NCBI RefSeq assembly: GCF_000620465.1
Contig: NZ_JIBE01000004.1
Location: 372,001 to 436,000, forward strand
From: Ralstonia sp. UNC404CL21Col
Lineage (GTDB): Bacteria; Pseudomonadota; Gammaproteobacteria; Burkholderiales; Burkholderiaceae
Direction of reading: 5' to 3'
DNA length: 64,000 bases
The notes under the pieces were generated by a model, which was given only the letters and a program-made list of their open reading frames with translations, was not told the DNA's origin and searched no databases. Position numbers and translations under genes: made by a program. Of the stretch, positions 45,053 through 52,709 are shown piece after piece (within the stretch, counting starts at the first letter, position 1; every line of letters begins with the position of its first letter).

Positions 45053-47608
45053 TCAAGCGGCTTCAGCAACAACGGGAATGCGCACGCGCCGCGTCTTGGC
45101 ACGCTCCTCGACCGTGGCGGGGCGGATCTGGCCGCGCTCTTCAACGAAGACGACATTCGCATCCTTCGCTTCGCTGTTGACGAAGTGGCGGAAGCGCTTG
45201 CGCACGTCGGGGTTGGTCACGGCCGTCTTCCATTCGTCCTGGTAGGTGTCGACCACATGCTGCATCTCGGCTTCGAGTTCGGCCACGATGCCCAGCTTGT
45301 CGTTGACGACCACGTCCTTCAAATAGTCGAGACCGCCTTCGAGGTTGTCGCGCCATGTGCTGGTGCGTTGCAGGCGGTCGGCCGTGCGCACGTAGAACAT
45401 CAGGAAGCGGTCGACATACTTGATGAGCGTTTCCTGGTCGAGGTCGGCCGCCAGCAGTTCGGCATGACGGGGCTTCATGCCGCCGTTGCCGCACACATAC
45501 AGGTTCCAGCCTTTCTCGGTGGCGATGATGCCGACGTCCTTGCCTTGTGCCTCCGCGCATTCACGCGTGCAGCCCGACACGCCAAACTTGATCTTGTGCG
45601 GCGAGCGCAGGCCCTTGTAGCGGTTCTCCAGCGCAATCGCAAAACCGACCGAATCACCCACGCCATAGCGGCACCACGTCGATCCCACGCACGATTTCAC
45701 CGTACGCAGCGATTTGCCATACGCGTGACCCGACTCGAAACCGGCCGCGATCAGTTCTTCCCAGATCAGCGGCAGTTGCTCCAGGCGCGCACCAAAGAGG
45801 TCGACACGCTGGCCACCGGTGATCTTGGTGTACAGGCCGTATTTCTTGGCGACCTGGCCTACGGCGATCAGCCCGTCTGCCGTGACCTCGCCGCCCGGCA
45901 TGCGCGGCACCACGGAGTACGTCCCATCCTTCTGGATGTTGGCGAGGAAGTAGTCGTTGGAATCCTGCAGGCTGGCGTGCTCTTTCTTCAGCACGAAGTC
46001 GTTCCAGCACGAAGCCAGGATGCTCGCCACAGCCGGCTTGCAGATGTCGCAGCCCATGCCGCTGCCGTGCGCTTCCAGCAGCGCTTCAAAGGACTGGATG
46101 CGGCCCACGCGCACGAGGTGATACAGCTCCTGGCGCGAATACGGAAAGTGCTCGCAGATGTGGTTGTTGACGGCCAGGCCTTGCTTCTTCATCTCGGCCT
46201 TCATCACCTGCGTCATGAGCGGCACGCAGCCGCCGCACGAGGTGCCGGCCTTGGTCGCGTCCTTGAGCGCACCCACGGACATGGCGCCGGCACACACGGC
46301 CTGGCACAGCGCACCCTTCGACACATCGTTGCACGAGCAGATCTGCGCGCTGTCGGGAAGTGCATCCACGCCCAATGCGGGGCGCGCGTTGCCATCGGCC
46401 TGCGGCAGGATCAGGAATTCCGGCGCCTCAGGCAGCTCGATGCGGTTGAGCATCATCTGCAGCAGCGTGCCGTATTCCGATGCATCGCCCACCAGCACGC
46501 CGCCCAGCAGGTATTTGCCGTCTTCCGACAGCACCAGCTTCTTGTAGATCTGCTTGCGCTCATCCGTGAACAGCACGCTGCGGCTGCCCGGCGTCACGCC
46601 CTGCGCATCGCCCAGGCTGGCGACGTCCACGCCCATCAGCTTGAGCTTGGTGCTCATGTCGGCACCGCTGAACTCCGACGCGTCGTCCGCCGCCAGGATC
46701 TGCTTGGCGGTGATGCGCGCCATCTCGTAGCCGGGCGCAACCAGGCCGTAGACCTTGCCGCCCCACAGCGCGCATTCGCCAATCGCGTAAACATCCGGCG
46801 CGGAGGTGCGGCACTCGGAGTCGATCACGATGCCGCCGCGCTCGCCCACGTCCAGCCCGCAGGCGCGCGCCAGTTCGTCGCGCGGGCGGATGCCGGCCGA
46901 GAAGACGACCATGTCGGCTTCCAGGTGCGTGCCGTCGGCAAAGTTCAGGCGATGCGTCGCCGTTTCGCCGTCGACGATCTCCGACGTGTTCTTCTGCGTG
47001 TGGACGGTCACGCCCAGGTCTTCGATCTTCCGGCGCAGCATGCGGCCGCCGCCGTCGTCCACCTGCATCGCCATCAGGCGGCCGGCAAACTCGACCACGT
47101 GCGTTTGCAGGTTCATGTCGCGCAGCGCCTTGGCGCATTCCAGCCCCAGCAGGCCGCCGCCGATGACAACGCCCGTCTTGGCGCGCTGGCCGCATTCGGC
47201 CATGGCTTCCAGGTCTTCGATGGTGCGATAGACGAAGCAGTCCTTGCGGTCGCGGCCCGGTACCGGCGGCACAAACGGCGACGAGCCCGACGCGATGACG
47301 AGCTTGTCGTACGGCAGCACTTCGCCGGTGGAAGCCGTCACGGTTTTGGCGTTGGTGTCGATGGCCGTGGCGCGGGCGTTGAGCTTGAGCACCACGTCAT
47401 CGCGATCAAAGAAGCCCGGCGCCACGAGCGAGAGATCATCCGCCGTCTTGCCCGTGAAGAATTCCGACAGGTGCACGCGATCGTAGGCGGGGCGCGGCTC
47501 TTCGCACAGCACCGTCACCTGGAGGTGATGGCCGGGTGCATGCAGCAGGCTTTCCAGAAACTTGTGGCCCACCATTCCGTGGCCAATGACGACGATCTTC
47601 ATGGTCAT
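45053..47608 (-). CDS. nirB: Nitrite reductase large subunit NirB
   Basis: Catalytic subunit of the cytoplasmic NAD(P)H-dependent nitrite reductase, which carries out the six-electron reduction of nitrite to ammonium. The 851-residue protein has FAD and NAD(P) Rossmann domains (VVIGHGMVG near 5-13 and VVIGGGLLGLECAK near 147-160), a BFD-like [2Fe-2S] domain (C424-x-C426, C458-x2-C461) and a sirohaem/[4Fe-4S] reductase domain with C640-x5-C646 and C680-x3-C684. All clusters' ligands are present. The ATG at MTMKIVVIG has AGAGG about 7 nt upstream; the second Met two codons later is possible. The gene is second in the operon, 14 bases after the transporter gene. Confidence 0.96.
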   Translation of the reverse strand: MTMKIVVIGHGMVGHKFLESLLHAPGHHLQVTVLCEEPRPAYDRVHLSEFFTGKTADDLSLVAPGFFDRDDVVLKLNARATAIDTNAKTVTASTGEVLPYDKLVIASGSSPFVPPVPGRDRKDCFVYRTIEDLEAMAECGQRAKTGVVIGGGLLGLECAKALRDMNLQTHVVEFAGRLMAMQVDDGGGRMLRRKIEDLGVTVHTQKNTSEIVDGETATHRLNFADGTHLEADMVVFSAGIRPRDELARACGLDVGERGGIVIDSECRTSAPDVYAIGECALWGGKVYGLVAPGYEMARITAKQILAADDASEFSGADMSTKLKLMGVDVASLGDAQGVTPGSRSVLFTDERKQIYKKLVLSEDGKYLLGGVLVGDASEYGTLLQMMLNRIELPEAPEFLILPQADGNARPALGVDALPDSAQICSCNDVSKGALCQAVCAGAMSVGALKDATKAGTSCGGCVPLMTQVMKAEMKKQGLAVNNHICEHFPYSRQELYHLVRVGRIQSFEALLEAHGSGMGCDICKPAVASILASCWNDFVLKKEHASLQDSNDYFLANIQKDGTYSVVPRMPGGEVTADGLIAVGQVAKKYGLYTKITGGQRVDLFGARLEQLPLIWEELIAAGFESGHAYGKSLRTVKSCVGSTWCRYGVGDSVGFAIALENRYKGLRSPHKIKFGVSGCTRECAEAQGKDVGIIATEKGWNLYVCGNGGMKPRHAELLAADLDQETLIKYVDRFLMFYVRTADRLQRTSTWRDNLEGGLDYLKDVVVNDKLGIVAELEAEMQHVVDTYQDEWKTAVTNPDVRKRFRHFVNSEAKDANVVFVEERGQIRPATVEERAKTRRVRIPVVAEAA

Positions 47609-47622
47609 GGTGATGTCCTCTT

Positions 47623-48945
47623 TCAGGCGTTGCCGGCGGCGGCCAGCGTGTTGTCGTACAGCGCTTGTTCGCGGGCCTTGTGCTCTGCCGAGAAACGCAC
47701 GGCAATGGCGCAGATGGCCGACAGCGCCACCAGCACGCCAAGGATGGACAGCGTGGCCTGCGTATCGGCCATGCCCTTGAGCAGGAAGCCCGCCGCCACC
47801 GCGCCCGCGTTGCCGCCCGCGCCGATGATGCCGGCCACACCGCCCAGCGCACGGCGATCGATAAAGGGCACCAGCGCATACGTGGCACCGCACGCCATAT
47901 GCGTGAAGAGGCCGAAGCCGAGCATCGCCAGAATCGCCACCGGCACGCTGCCCGCATGGGCAAAACCGAACAGGCCGAGGCCCTCGCCCAGCATCAGCAG
48001 GCACAGCAGTTGTGTGCGCGCATCCAGGCCGCGCTTGGCTGCCACGCGGTCCGAGACGATGCCGCCCAGCGCGCGGGCAAACAGTGCGAGCAGGCCGAAG
48101 CTGGCCGCGGCCATGCCGGCAGCCGAGAGCGACAGGCCAAAGTGATCGACGTAGTAAGTAGCGGCGATGTTATGGATGAAGATCTCCACGCCAAAGCACG
48201 CGCCGTAGGTGATGAACAGCAGCCACACGCGGTAGTTGCCGGCGGCCGTGACGAAGCTGCCCCAGCCACCCTTCTTGCCGCCGTCGATGGTCTTGCCGGC
48301 GGCGCGCAGCGCGCTGAAGTTGCCTTCCGGGCAGTCCTGCGTATAGCGCCAGTACAGCGCCGCAACGATCAGCATTGCCACACCGGGCACCACCATGGCG
48401 ATGCGCCAGCCCATGCTCTGCGTGACGCCCATCATCACGATGGCGGTCAGCAGCAGCGGCATCGTGCCTTGCGCCACACCGCCGCCTGCGTTGCCCCAGC
48501 CGGCCGCCGCCGCGTTGGCCGTGCCCACCACGTTCGGCGCGAACATGACCGACGTGTGGTACTGCGTGATGACGAAGCTCGCGCCGATCGCGCCGATGGC
48601 CAGGCGGAAGAACAGGAAGGTCTCGTAGCTTTGCGCCAGTGCCACGCCCAGCACGGGGATGGCTCCCAGCAGCAGCAAGCCGGTGTAGGTCTTGCGCGGC
48701 CCGAAGCGGTCGCACAGCGGCCCGACAATCAGCCGCACCAGGATCGTCACCGCCACCGCGGCGATGTTGATGTTGGCGATCTGGCCAGGTGTGAGATGGA
48801 ATTCGCCCTTGAGCACCGGCATGAGCGGCGCGCAGGCAAACCACGCGTAGAAACACACGAAGAACGCGAGCCACGTCAGATGAAAGGCGCGCATCTGCGG
48901 CGTGCGCAGGCTGAACAGGTCGATTCGGGTCGCTTTGCCGGTCAT
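47623..48945 (-). CDS. narK: Nitrate/nitrite MFS transporter (NarK/NasA type)
   Basis: First gene of the nitrate assimilation operon, a 12-TM nitrate/nitrite permease of the NNP family, 440 residues. Both NNP signatures are present: GWGNAGGGVAQ in TM5 and GIIGAGGNAGAVAAG in TM11. Its place ahead of nirBD and the cytosolic nitrate reductase, and the nitrogen-type promoter upstream, support a role in nitrate uptake for assimilation rather than for respiration. The ATG at MTGKATRID has GGGAT about 6 nt upstream; a second ATG four codons earlier (MGFN) is an alternative. The untranslated leader holds regulatory hairpins. Confidence 0.93.
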   Translation of the reverse strand: MTGKATRIDLFSLRTPQMRAFHLTWLAFFVCFYAWFACAPLMPVLKGEFHLTPGQIANINIAAVAVTILVRLIVGPLCDRFGPRKTYTGLLLLGAIPVLGVALAQSYETFLFFRLAIGAIGASFVITQYHTSVMFAPNVVGTANAAAAGWGNAGGGVAQGTMPLLLTAIVMMGVTQSMGWRIAMVVPGVAMLIVAALYWRYTQDCPEGNFSALRAAGKTIDGGKKGGWGSFVTAAGNYRVWLLFITYGACFGVEIFIHNIAATYYVDHFGLSLSAAGMAAASFGLLALFARALGGIVSDRVAAKRGLDARTQLLCLLMLGEGLGLFGFAHAGSVPVAILAMLGFGLFTHMACGATYALVPFIDRRALGGVAGIIGAGGNAGAVAAGFLLKGMADTQATLSILGVLVALSAICAIAVRFSAEHKAREQALYDNTLAAAGNA

Positions 48946-48970
48946 GTTGAATCCCATCAATCAGGGGCCG

Positions 48971-49025
48971 AAAAAAAAGAAAGGCGTCCGAGAGCCCGGC
49001 TGCAGTAGCCGGGGTCTGGGACGCC
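48971..49025 (-). terminator. Leader terminator in the nitrate operon 5' region
   Basis: Minus-strand hairpin: outer stem GGCGTCC/GGACGCC (49025-49019 with 48989-48983), inner stem CCCGGCT-ACTGC-AGCCGGG, then TTTCTTTTTTTT. It stands between the promoter and the transporter gene, so full-length mRNA requires read-through. This is the arrangement of nitrate-responsive antitermination by NasR or NasT ANTAR proteins; the regulator itself is not in the window. Confidence 0.85.
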
Positions 49026-49037
49026 GTTGTCCAAGTA

Positions 49038-49067
49038 GCCCTGAGCACCAGGGCCTTCACCACGAAG
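49038..49067 (-). other. Two tandem small hairpins before the leader terminator
   Basis: Minus-strand stems CTTC-GTGGT-GAAG (49067-49055) and GCCCTG-GTGCT-CAGGGC (49054-49038) abut each other, about 13 bases before the terminator. Tandem stem-loops are the recognition form for ANTAR antiterminators, but the loops here are 5 nt and do not show the usual A-x2-G hexaloop as drawn. Confidence 0.55.
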
Positions 49068-49102
49068 CGCGCGAATCGCCTTTGACCCGCGCCATGGTGC
49101 TA

Positions 49103-49118
49103 TGCAACAGGTATGCCA
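49103..49118 (-). promoter_or_regulatory. Sigma-54 promoter of the nitrate operon
   Basis: Minus-strand TGGCATACCTGTTGCA: the invariant GG and GC are separated by 10 bases, and both half-sites nearly match TGGCAC-N5-TTGCA. Transcription would start near 49092 and give a leader of about 147 nt that includes the tandem hairpins and terminator. Confidence 0.8.
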
Positions 49119-49205
49119 AGGAGGCAAAGCCTTGAGCTATCGCGGTTTGCGGGAAATTGCCCAGAAATCGGGCGGGGCGCTTGCCTCATGCGCGGGCACC
49201 GCGCC

Positions 49206-49220
49206 GCACGGTTTCGGTGC
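49206..49220. promoter_or_regulatory. Candidate NtrC (NRI) binding site
   Basis: GCACG-GTTTC-GGTGC, one mismatch from the consensus GCACC-N5-GGTGC, about 105-115 bases upstream of the sigma-54 -12 element. That is a usual distance for an enhancer site. Confidence 0.45.
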
Positions 49221-49332
49221 GAGCGCGATTCGGGATGGTGCGGCACAGCAAATGCGTCGGCCGCCGCCACGGGCAACCGGCACATCACAAGCAGCGCTGA
49301 CGGGAAGGGACGCTGCCGATCTGGTTTCGGCG

Positions 49333-49626
49333 TCAGTAGCCGTGCGTCACGATCGACAGCACCGACAGATCCGGATGCGAGCCGTCGACAATGCTGCGCG
49401 CCACGTGCACGGCTTCCTCCATGGCCTCTTCGGGGCTGCGGAAGGTGTCATCGCCATCGGCATGAAAGGGTACGACATGACCGGGCAGGTGCGGATCGGC
49501 GCCGGGGTGGCACACGTAGCCGGTGTAGGTGTAGCGCGTGGAGTTTGCCCGAGTCGGGCTTGGCACAACGTGAATTTCGAACCCTTCGTAGAGTTCTTGC
49601 GGTGCGGTGGTGAATTGGTCAGACAT
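49333..49626 (-). CDS. Hypothetical protein, 97 residues
   Basis: Small soluble protein that I do not recognise. It shows SDQFTTAPQELYEGFEIHVVPSP, a Tyr-rich strand (RYTYTGYVCHPGADPH) and a C-terminal helix with EEAMEEAVHVARSIVDG. The layout resembles small stress or DUF-type proteins of the beta-alpha kind. The ATG has GAGG about 7 nt upstream, and codon usage is like neighbouring genes. It lies between the nitrate-operon enhancer site and a stress-type membrane protein gene. Confidence 0.75.
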   Translation of the reverse strand: MSDQFTTAPQELYEGFEIHVVPSPTRANSTRYTYTGYVCHPGADPHLPGHVVPFHADGDDTFRSPEEAMEEAVHVARSIVDGSHPDLSVLSIVTHGY

Positions 49627-49654
49627 GGTGGCCTCGCCGGGTTAGCGTGTACCG

Positions 49655-49684
49655 GCCCCGCCGGCGCTTGTGGCGCGGCGGGGC
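49655..49684. other. 9-bp perfect hairpin upstream of the 97-residue gene
   Basis: GCCCCGCCG ... CGGCGGGGC with a 12-base loop. It could end transcription of the GlsB-type gene upstream on the minus strand, although no U tract follows. Confidence 0.4.
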
Positions 49685-49788
49685 TGCCCTTTGGTTCAAC
49701 CAGTCTAGGTGATGCGGTGCATGTTGAAACCCGGCGGTTGGATGACATGCGCATCCACCGCCGTTCTTGGCGCCGGTGCTGGCGCCCG

Positions 49789-50043
49789 CTAGGCGCGCTT
49801 GATCAGCCGGATGATGAACAGCAGGATCACCGCACCGATCACCGCCGTGATGATCGAGCCGATCCACCCGCCGCCCAGCGAGATGCCCAGCACCCCGGCC
49901 AGCCATCCGCCGATGAACGCGCCGACGATGCCGACCACGATGTCGACGAAGATGCCGAACCCGCCGCCCTTCACCAGGATGCCGGCCAGCCAGCCCGCCA
50001 CCGCGCCGATGATCAACCAGGCAATCAAACCATGTGAGGCCAT
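49789..50043 (-). CDS. GlsB/YeaQ/YmgE-family stress membrane protein
   Basis: Small hydrophobic protein of 84 residues with three closely spaced Gly-rich membrane helices (about 6-25, 29-50, 56-80), including GAVAGWLAGILVKGGGFGI and GGWIGSIITAVIGAVILLFIIRLI. This is the transglycosylase-associated/YeaQ family, small membrane proteins often induced by envelope or acid stress and of unknown mechanism. The ATG has no strong ribosome-binding site but sits at the natural start MASHGLIAWLIIG. The gene stands alone between a chemoreceptor and a hypothetical gene, all on the minus strand. Confidence 0.92.
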   Translation of the reverse strand: MASHGLIAWLIIGAVAGWLAGILVKGGGFGIFVDIVVGIVGAFIGGWLAGVLGISLGGGWIGSIITAVIGAVILLFIIRLIKRA

Positions 50044-50155
50044 GTTTGCGCTCCAGAGAATGTGCGTTTTGAGGGACGTTACTGCATAGGCATAGTAGGC
50101 GAAGACAGCACAATCGCCATGTGCGTTCGACGGCGTTTTTGCAATTGCCTCGGGC

Positions 50156-51700
50156 TCAACGGAACACGTTCACCGCCTCCACCAGGCGCGTGGCCTGAAT
50201 GCGCAGGCCCTCGGCCGCAGCCGCGCTCTGGCCGACCAGGGTGGCGTTCTCCTGCGTGACCTGATCGAGATGGTTGACCGCCTGGCTGACCTGCGTGATG
50301 CCCTCGGTCTGCTGCGCCGTCGCCAGGCTGATGTCGGCAATCATGGCCGAGACCTTTTTGACCTGTTCGACGATGTCGTCCATGGTCTTGCCGGCATCGT
50401 CCACCAGCCGCGAGCCCGATTCCACCTTGTCGACGCTGGTGCCGATCAGCTCCTTGATCTCCTTGGCGGCGCCGGCACTGCGCTGCGCAAGCGCACGCAC
50501 CTCGCCTGCCACCACAGCAAAACCCCGCCCCTGTTCGCCAGCGCGCGCGGCTTCCACCGCAGCATTGAGCGCCAGGATGTTGGTTTGAAAGGCGATGCTG
50601 TCGATCACGCCGATGATGTCGGCGATCTGCTTGGCGCTCTGCGAAATGGCGCTCATGGTCGCCACCACCTGCTCCATGGCGCGACCGCCATTGACCGCCG
50701 CCTGCGTGGCCTCCCCAGACAACGTGTTGGCCTGCCCCGCGGTCTCGGCGTTGCTGGCCACGGTGGCGGTCATCTGCGTCATCGAGCTGGAGGTTTCTTC
50801 CAGGCTGGCAGCAGCCTGCTCGGTGCGAATGTTGATGTCACCGTTGCCCTTGGCGATTTCCTGACTGGCCGATTGCACGTTGACGACCTGCTCCGCCACA
50901 TCGTCGATCAACCAGCGGAACATCAGGCCAAGCTGGCTGATCGTGCGCAACGTCATGCCGATCTCGTCCACCCGGTCTGCAATGGCGACTTTCCGGCTCT
51001 CGCCCGAGGCCACACTCAGCGCCAGCTCCTGCAGCTTTTCGAGCGGCGTGGCGATCTGAACCTTCAACGACCACGACGCCAGCGCCAGGGCCACAAGCAA
51101 CGCACCGGCAAAACCACCGAGCGCCGCACCGGACATGCCGAAGCCCCACGCCAGCGCCACCAGCGCGGGCAGCAATGTGAGAAAAGTGAGCCGAATGCGC
51201 CAGCGCACCGGCATGACCTGAAAGCCCGAACGCCACGCCATCAGCCCGGTTCTCACGATCAGGCCCTTGTGAAACTTGCGGCTGCCCGCTTGGCCCGTGC
51301 GGAAATCCTTGTAGAGCGCCTCGGCCCCCGCGATTTCCTCGCGCGTGGGTTTGGTGCGCACCGACATATAACCGCTGGTCCGGCCGTTACGCACCACGGG
51401 CGTCGCGTTGGCGCGCACCCAATAATGGTCGCCATTCTTGCGGCGGTTCTTGACCAGCGCCGTCCACGGTTGCCCCGCCTTGAGCGTGGCCCACATATCG
51501 GCAAATGCCTCGGGTGGCATATCCGGGTGGCGGACGATGTTATGCGGCTTGCCTTCAATCTCTTCGCGGGAAAAACCGCTCACCTCCACAAACGCCGCGT
51601 TGGCATAGGCGATGTAGCTCTGTGTGTCGGTGGTCGACATGAGCGTGGCGTTGTCCGGGAACTCGTATTCGCGCTGGGTAACAGGTTCATTGACACGCAT
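50156..51700 (-). CDS. Aer-like PAS-containing chemoreceptor
   Basis: Energy-taxis receptor resembling Aer, 514 residues. It starts with a PAS domain (about 10-115: [13 protein letters not shown] start, [41 protein letters not shown]) that in Aer binds FAD and senses redox state. A linker, two hydrophobic segments (about 168-212) with no sizeable periplasmic domain, a HAMP-like part and the MCP signalling domain with [20 protein letters not shown] follow. The ATG has AAGGAG about 6 nt upstream. A sigma-28-type promoter lies 35-60 bases before the start. Oxygen or redox taxis is the likely role; PAS cofactor contact residues were not checked. Confidence 0.93.
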   Translation of the reverse strand: MRVNEPVTQREYEFPDNATLMSTTDTQSYIAYANAAFVEVSGFSREEIEGKPHNIVRHPDMPPEAFADMWATLKAGQPWTALVKNRRKNGDHYWVRANATPVVRNGRTSGYMSVRTKPTREEIAGAEALYKDFRTGQAGSRKFHKGLIVRTGLMAWRSGFQVMPVRWRIRLTFLTLLPALVALAWGFGMSGAALGGFAGALLVALALASWSLKVQIATPLEKLQELALSVASGESRKVAIADRVDEIGMTLRTISQLGLMFRWLIDDVAEQVVNVQSASQEIAKGNGDINIRTEQAAASLEETSSSMTQMTATVASNAETAGQANTLSGEATQAAVNGGRAMEQVVATMSAISQSAKQIADIIGVIDSIAFQTNILALNAAVEAARAGEQGRGFAVVAGEVRALAQRSAGAAKEIKELIGTSVDKVESGSRLVDDAGKTMDDIVEQVKKVSAMIADISLATAQQTEGITQVSQAVNHLDQVTQENATLVGQSAAAAEGLRIQATRLVEAVNVFR

Positions 51701-51734
51701 GGGGAATCTCCTTTGATGATTTGCTTCGCAACGG

Positions 51735-51761
51735 TTATCGGCATGAAAGCCGCGTTATTAA
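51735..51761 (-). promoter_or_regulatory. Sigma-28 (FliA) promoter of the Aer-like gene
   Basis: Minus-strand TTAA-N15-GCCGATAA. The -10 half is a perfect match to the flagellar consensus and the spacing is exact. The start codon follows about 35 nt later. Confidence 0.8.
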
Positions 51762-52069
51762 GACCGAGATAACCCCATTTTTTGTGAAGGCTGTTTTCTT
51801 GGCATCGTCATTTGCCCAAGCAGTTATTGCAAGATGAAAATGATGATTGGGTGCCTACCTCATATCCAGTAAGCCTTTACCGTAAATCGAAGCGGATTAC
51901 CTCAGCCCACCTGCTCCGTTAATCCCTCATTTGCGTTAATTCTGGCCGTCTTAATGCGGTGCATATCGCGATAACAACACGCCATACGTTTTCATGTGAG
52001 GACGACTCACATGTACGGGGCACGGAACGCCCCCCTGCAACGTCTGCACGCCCGCGACAGCGCGTCACA
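51762..52069. other. 308-base gap with one inverted repeat, no gene seen
   Basis: AT-richer stretch between the divergent Aer-like and gbsR-type genes. No open frame with coding character was seen. The only clear structure is the inverted repeat at 51993-52013, described separately. Confidence 0.4.
51993..52013. promoter_or_regulatory. Perfect inverted repeat upstream of the oxidase operon
   Basis: CATGTGAG-GACGA-CTCACATG, 8-bp perfect arms, about 80 bases before the likely gbsR-type transcription start. It contains TGTGA-N7-TCACA, one base longer than the CRP/FNR-family consensus spacing of 6, so a CRP-type site is uncertain. Confidence 0.45.
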
Positions 52070-52129
52070 TTGCACCGCCCGTCAGGACGCCTAAAATTTC
52101 AGAAATTCCTGAAAATTGAGAAAGATCAA
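52070..52129 (+). promoter_or_regulatory. Promoter, palindromic operator and FNR/Anr-like box of the gbsR-cydAB operon
   Basis: TTGCAC (52070-52075), 16-nt spacer, TAAAAT (52092-52097) form a promoter. The perfect inverted repeat TTTCAG-AAATTC-CTGAAA (52097-52114) covers the transcription start, so a repressor bound there, plausibly the first gene's product, would block it. The sequence TTGAG-AAAG-ATCAA (52116-52129), one mismatch from the FNR/Anr consensus TTGAT-N4-ATCAA, follows directly. Confidence 0.6.
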
Positions 52130-52133
52130 AACA

Positions 52134-52694
52134 ATGCAACTCTCTCCCTTGAAACAGCGCTTCGTCCTGCATTTCGGCGAGATGGGCAGCCGCTGGGGCA
52201 TCAACCGCACCGTCGGGCAGATCTACGCGCTGCTCTACGCCGCGCGCGAGCCGATCAACGCGGACGAGATCGCCGAGGCGCTGGGCTTCTCGCGCTCGAA
52301 CGTGAGCATCGGGCTGAAGGAGCTGGAGTCCTGGAAGCTGGTCCGCCTCTCGCACAAGCCGGGCGACCGGCGGGAATATTTTTCCGCCCCGGACGACATC
52401 TGGACCATCTTCCGCACGCTGGCCGAGGAGCGCCGCAAGCGCGAGATCGACCCCACGCTCTCGCTGCTGCGCGACGTGATGCTCGAATCCCCGACCGACC
52501 CCGACGACCGCCACGCCCAGGCGCGCATGAAGGAGATGTACCAGCTCATCACGCTCATGACGAACTGGTTCGACGACGTGCAGAAGCTCGATGCCGAATC
52601 GCTGCAGCAACTCATGAAGATGGGCGCCAAGGTGCATAAGTTGCTGGAAATGAAGAACAAGCTTGCCGTCGTCGTTGGCGGCAAGTCCAAGTAG
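52134..52694 (+). CDS. GbsR/MarR-family transcriptional regulator
   Basis: DNA-binding regulator of 186 residues. The N-terminal half is a winged helix (about 28-90: TVGQIYALLYAAREPINADEIAEALGFSRSNVSIGLKELESWKLVR), followed by a helical dimerisation domain with Leu/Met-rich helices. This is the GbsR-type branch of the MarR superfamily. It lies 15 bases upstream of cydA in the same transcript, so it is probably an autoregulated repressor of the oxidase operon. The palindrome at its transcription start is its likely operator. The ligand is unknown; sensing of cyanide, redox state or quinone are all possible. An upstream TTG is in frame but overlaps the FNR-like box. Confidence 0.88.
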   Translation: MQLSPLKQRFVLHFGEMGSRWGINRTVGQIYALLYAAREPINADEIAEALGFSRSNVSIGLKELESWKLVRLSHKPGDRREYFSAPDDIWTIFRTLAEERRKREIDPTLSLLRDVMLESPTDPDDRHAQARMKEMYQLITLMTNWFDDVQKLDAESLQQLMKMGAKVHKLLEMKNKLAVVVGGKSK

Positions 52695-52709
52695 CCCCCG
52701 AGAAAGCCC

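Noticed and set aside
45020..48145. Plus-strand open frame of 1041 codons over nirB
   Set aside because: Antisense of nirB. The product is low-complexity His/Arg/Ala and has no ribosome-binding site or family similarity.
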